NCBI GenBank assembly: GCA_016234445.1
Contig: JACRBT010000004.1
Span: forward strand, 1-64,000
Source of the DNA: Chloroflexota bacterium
GTDB lineage: Bacteria; Chloroflexota; Dehalococcoidia; Tepidiformales; Tepidiformaceae
DNA: 64,000 nt
Direction: 5' to 3'
Of this stretch, positions 62,161 to 64,000 are shown piece by piece (within the stretch, counting starts at the first letter, position 1; the number at the start of each line of letters is the position of its first letter). Position numbers and translations under genes: made by a program. The notes under the pieces are model-generated. The model saw nothing but the letters and a program-made list of their open reading frames with translations. It was not told where the DNA came from and did no database searches.

Positions 62161-62413
62161 ATGCGGCCCGCTCCCGTCCTTTCGACCTACCTCGACGCCG
62201 CGATGCGGCAGGCGCGCTACGAGCTGATCGACGGAAACTCGACCGTGTACGCCGAGATTCCCGGGCCTCCATGGCGTGTACGCCACCAGCCGGACTGTGG
62301 AGGATGCACGCGAAGAGCTGCGCTCGGTGCTCGAAGAGTGGGTGCTCCTCGGACTCACGCTGCGGCACGCGCCTCTCAGTCGCGACCCGAAGCCCCGCGG
62401 CGTCCCTCGCTAG
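62161..62413 (+). pseudogene. HicB-like gene with a single-base insertion
   Basis: ATG62161 gives MRPAPVLSTYLDAAMRQARY and then YAEIPG; the sequence continues as GLHGVYATSRTVEDAREELR in the next frame, through EEWVLLGLTLRH to a TAG at 62411. One extra G in a CCCGGG tract (about 62251-62262) breaks the frame. The rebuilt protein is a typical HicB-like antitoxin of about 83 residues. Decay and sequencing error both fit. Confidence 0.75.
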
Positions 62414-62691
62414 CGATCCAGTGAGCGCGCCCCGTGTACGACGCCCAGCACGCTCACTTCCTCTTCCCCGGCGAAGTAAATGATGCGGTAGGCGCCCTCG
62501 ATCAGTTCCCGAACCTCGACCGAGTCGTACTCCGGCACACTGCGCCCGGACCTGGGGAACTGCTCCAACTGGTCAACCCGGCGCATGATCGCCTCGAATA
62601 CGCGAGCGCCGAACACCGGAGAGTCACTGGCGATGTAGTCGCGGATTGCTCGGAGGTCGGCCCGGGCGACGTCAGTCCAGACGACCTTCAC
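62410..62691 (-). CDS. RelE/ParE-type toxin
   Basis: A 93-residue RelE/ParE-superfamily toxin (VVWTDVARADLRAIRDYIASDS, FPRSGRSVPEYDSVEVRELIEGAYRIIYF, VLGVVHGARSLDR). It follows its antitoxin with ATGA overlap. ParE-like gyrase poisons share the pattern with RelE-like mRNA-cutting toxins; I cannot separate them. Confidence 0.92.
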   Translation of the reverse strand: MKVVWTDVARADLRAIRDYIASDSPVFGARVFEAIMRRVDQLEQFPRSGRSVPEYDSVEVRELIEGAYRIIYFAGEEEVSVLGVVHGARSLDR

Positions 62692-62882
62692 CGTTTCAGC
62701 CCGAATGACTCCCTAACAGTTGCGTGGTCCACCACGCGACCCGCCGCCACGTCCTGAAGCCCGCGTTCCACCGCTTCACGGACGTAGATCGCGTACATCA
62801 GATCCTCCCAGCTGGCATCGTCGCTCAGCTGGTCGATGAGGCGGTGCGCTTCATCCTTGATAGAGGCGGCTGAGGTTCCCAT
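62688..62882 (-). CDS. Cognate antitoxin of the RelE/ParE toxin
   Basis: A 64-residue protein (MGTSAASIKDEAHRLIDQL, SWEDLMYAIYVREAVERGLQD) like the short helical antitoxins of RelE/ParE pairs. The start at 62882 is chosen because the frame before it (MQRNRAGESH) is unlike the family. It overlaps the toxin by 4 bp. Confidence 0.85.
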   Translation of the reverse strand: MGTSAASIKDEAHRLIDQLSDDASWEDLMYAIYVREAVERGLQDVAAGRVVDHATVRESFGLKR

Positions 62883-62948
62883 GTGCGACTCTCCTGCGCG
62901 GTTACGTTGCATCGTACCGCATGGCGGTCAGCCAATGGGCTAACGCCC

Positions 62949-64000
62949 TTACAGTTCCGCCCGCAAATCCCTCGCCGCCTGGCGGACGCGGTTGGGCGCG
63001 GTGCCGCCGGGGAGGTCGCGGGCGGCGAGGGCCGAGTCGACGTCGAGCGAAAGGATGTCGGCTTCGAAGAGCGGGCTGGCCTGGCGGTAGACGTCGAGCG
63101 GGAGTTCGTGGAGCTCGCACCGCCGGGCTTCACATTCGCGGACGAGTGACCCGACGATCCCGTGGGCCTCGCGGAAGGGCATGCCCTTCTTCACCAGGTA
63201 GTCGGCGACGTCGGTGGCGAGGGAGAAGCCGGCGCTGGCGGCCGCGCGCATCGCGGGGAGATTGAAGCCGAGGGCGGGCATCATCGCGGCGAAGATCTCC
63301 AGCGTGGGCAGGAGGGCGCCGGCGGCGTTGAGGACGGCGGTCTTGTCTTCCTGGAGGTCGCGGTTGTAGGCGAGGGGCAGGCCCTTCTGCATGACGAGCG
63401 CGTTCACCAGTTCGCCAATCGCCCGCCCGGTTCGGCCCCGCGCGAGTTCGGCCACGTCGGCGTTCTTCTTCTGCGGCATCATGCTGGAGCCAGTGGCGAA
63501 ACCGTCGGGAAGGCGGACGAAGCCGAATTCCGCGCTCGCCCAGAGGACCACTTCCTCGGCGAGCCGCGAGAGGTGGACCTGGGCGATCGCGCAGGCGGCG
63601 GTGAATTCGACGACGAAATCGCGGTCGGCGGTGGCGTCCATGCTGTTGCGGGTGACGCCGTCGAAGCCCAGTTCGCGGGAGACCATTTCGCGGTCGAGCG
63701 GATAGGGCGAACCGGAGAGGGCCCCGGAGCCGAGCGGCATCACGTTGACCCGCTTGCGGCAGTCGCGGAAGCGGTCCCGGTCGCGGAGGAGCATCTCCCC
63801 ATAGGCGAGGAGGTGGTGGCCGAGGGTCACCGGCTGGGCGCGCTGGACGTGGGTGTAGCCGGGCATCGGGTCCGCGGCGTGGGTATCGGCCAGGTCGCAG
63901 AGGACGCTCACCAGCGCTTGGCATCCGTCGGCGGCGTCGTCGCAGAGGCGGCGGACCAGTATCCGGTTGAGGAGGGCGACCTGGTCGTTCCGCGAGCGGG
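62949..64000 (-). CDS. argH: Argininosuccinate lyase, C-terminal 350 residues
   Basis: The gene continues beyond the window edge. It splits argininosuccinate into arginine and fumarate. Visible motifs are RSRNDQVA at the very edge, PGYTHVQRAQPVTLGHHLLAY, and the signature GSSMMPQKKN with the catalytic loop Ser and Lys; the C-terminal domain is complete, ending DLRAEL. Residues before RSRND lie outside the window. Confidence 0.97.
   Translation of the reverse strand, partial: RSRNDQVALLNRILVRRLCDDAADGCQALVSVLCDLADTHAADPMPGYTHVQRAQPVTLGHHLLAYGEMLLRDRDRFRDCRKRVNVMPLGSGALSGSPYPLDREMVSRELGFDGVTRNSMDATADRDFVVEFTAACAIAQVHLSRLAEEVVLWASAEFGFVRLPDGFATGSSMMPQKKNADVAELARGRTGRAIGELVNALVMQKGLPLAYNRDLQEDKTAVLNAAGALLPTLEIFAAMMPALGFNLPAMRAAASAGFSLATDVADYLVKKGMPFREAHGIVGSLVRECEARRCELHELPLDVYRQASPLFEADILSLDVDSALAARDLPGGTAPNRVRQAARDLRAEL

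Noticed and set aside
62161-62413. Programmed recoding or a second selenoprotein in the HicB-like gene
   Set aside because: The break is a frame change in a CCCGGG run, not an in-frame stop codon, and there is no slippery heptamer.

Overview
The window is a GC-rich (well over 60% by eye), gene-dense bacterial chromosome segment with almost no spacing between genes. Several traits point to the phylum Chloroflexota, probably a Dehalococcoidia/Tepidiformia-like lineage: a fused CofG-CofH F420 synthase together with an F420-type luciferase-like oxidoreductase, a PAC2 protein, MutS2 with RarA, a Bacillus-type large SRP RNA, and a SUMT-HemD fusion. This placement is an inference from gene content; no rRNA is present to test it.

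Left part (1-17.7 kb): a peroxiredoxin whose peroxidatic residue is an in-frame TGA, very likely selenocysteine, is followed by DNA polymerase IV, a Tat-exported peptidoglycan amidase convergent with a LysM polysaccharide deacetylase, and a run of CoA/aromatic-type catabolic enzymes (acyl-CoA dehydrogenase, AhpD-like, VOC, acetoacetate decarboxylase-like). A c-di-AMP (ydaO-type) riboswitch leads a two-gene operon ending in trehalose-6-phosphate synthase, which links c-di-AMP to osmolyte synthesis. A queuosine pair (QueF and YhhQ) and several single genes follow.

Middle (17.8-39.6 kb): a tightly overlapping tetrapyrrole operon (SUMT-HemD fusion, a DR2241-like Fe-S protein, HemL, HemC) runs into three tRNA genes (Lys, Leu, Arg). 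Next comes an unusual putative signalling block: a MinD/ParA ATPase, a cNMP-binding patatin lipase, a V4R-GAF membrane sensor without an output domain and, convergent to them, an ABC exporter carrying its own cNMP-binding and FHA domains. On the minus strand is a YabE-RsmA-IspE housekeeping block, preceded by the large SRP RNA gene with a clear sigma70-type promoter, then a biotin carboxylase/carrier pair.

Right part (39.6-64 kb): MutS2 and RarA, then many small toxin-antitoxin-type genes (DUF2283 with a barnase-like protein, orphan HicB, MazEF, a broken HicBA, a frameshifted HicB-like gene, RelBE/ParDE). A CoaE-NorQ-phosphoesterase-NorD unit is interrupted by a small cassette: a four-helix-bundle (S23-like) gene bounded by inverted arrays of 7-bp repeats. 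FO synthase, a beta-CASP hydrolase, LepA, malate dehydrogenase and the C-terminal part of argininosuccinate lyase complete the window. Two dispersed repeat families recur between genes: a CTCACCCC-plus-hairpin element placed right after stop codons, and heptamer tandem arrays.
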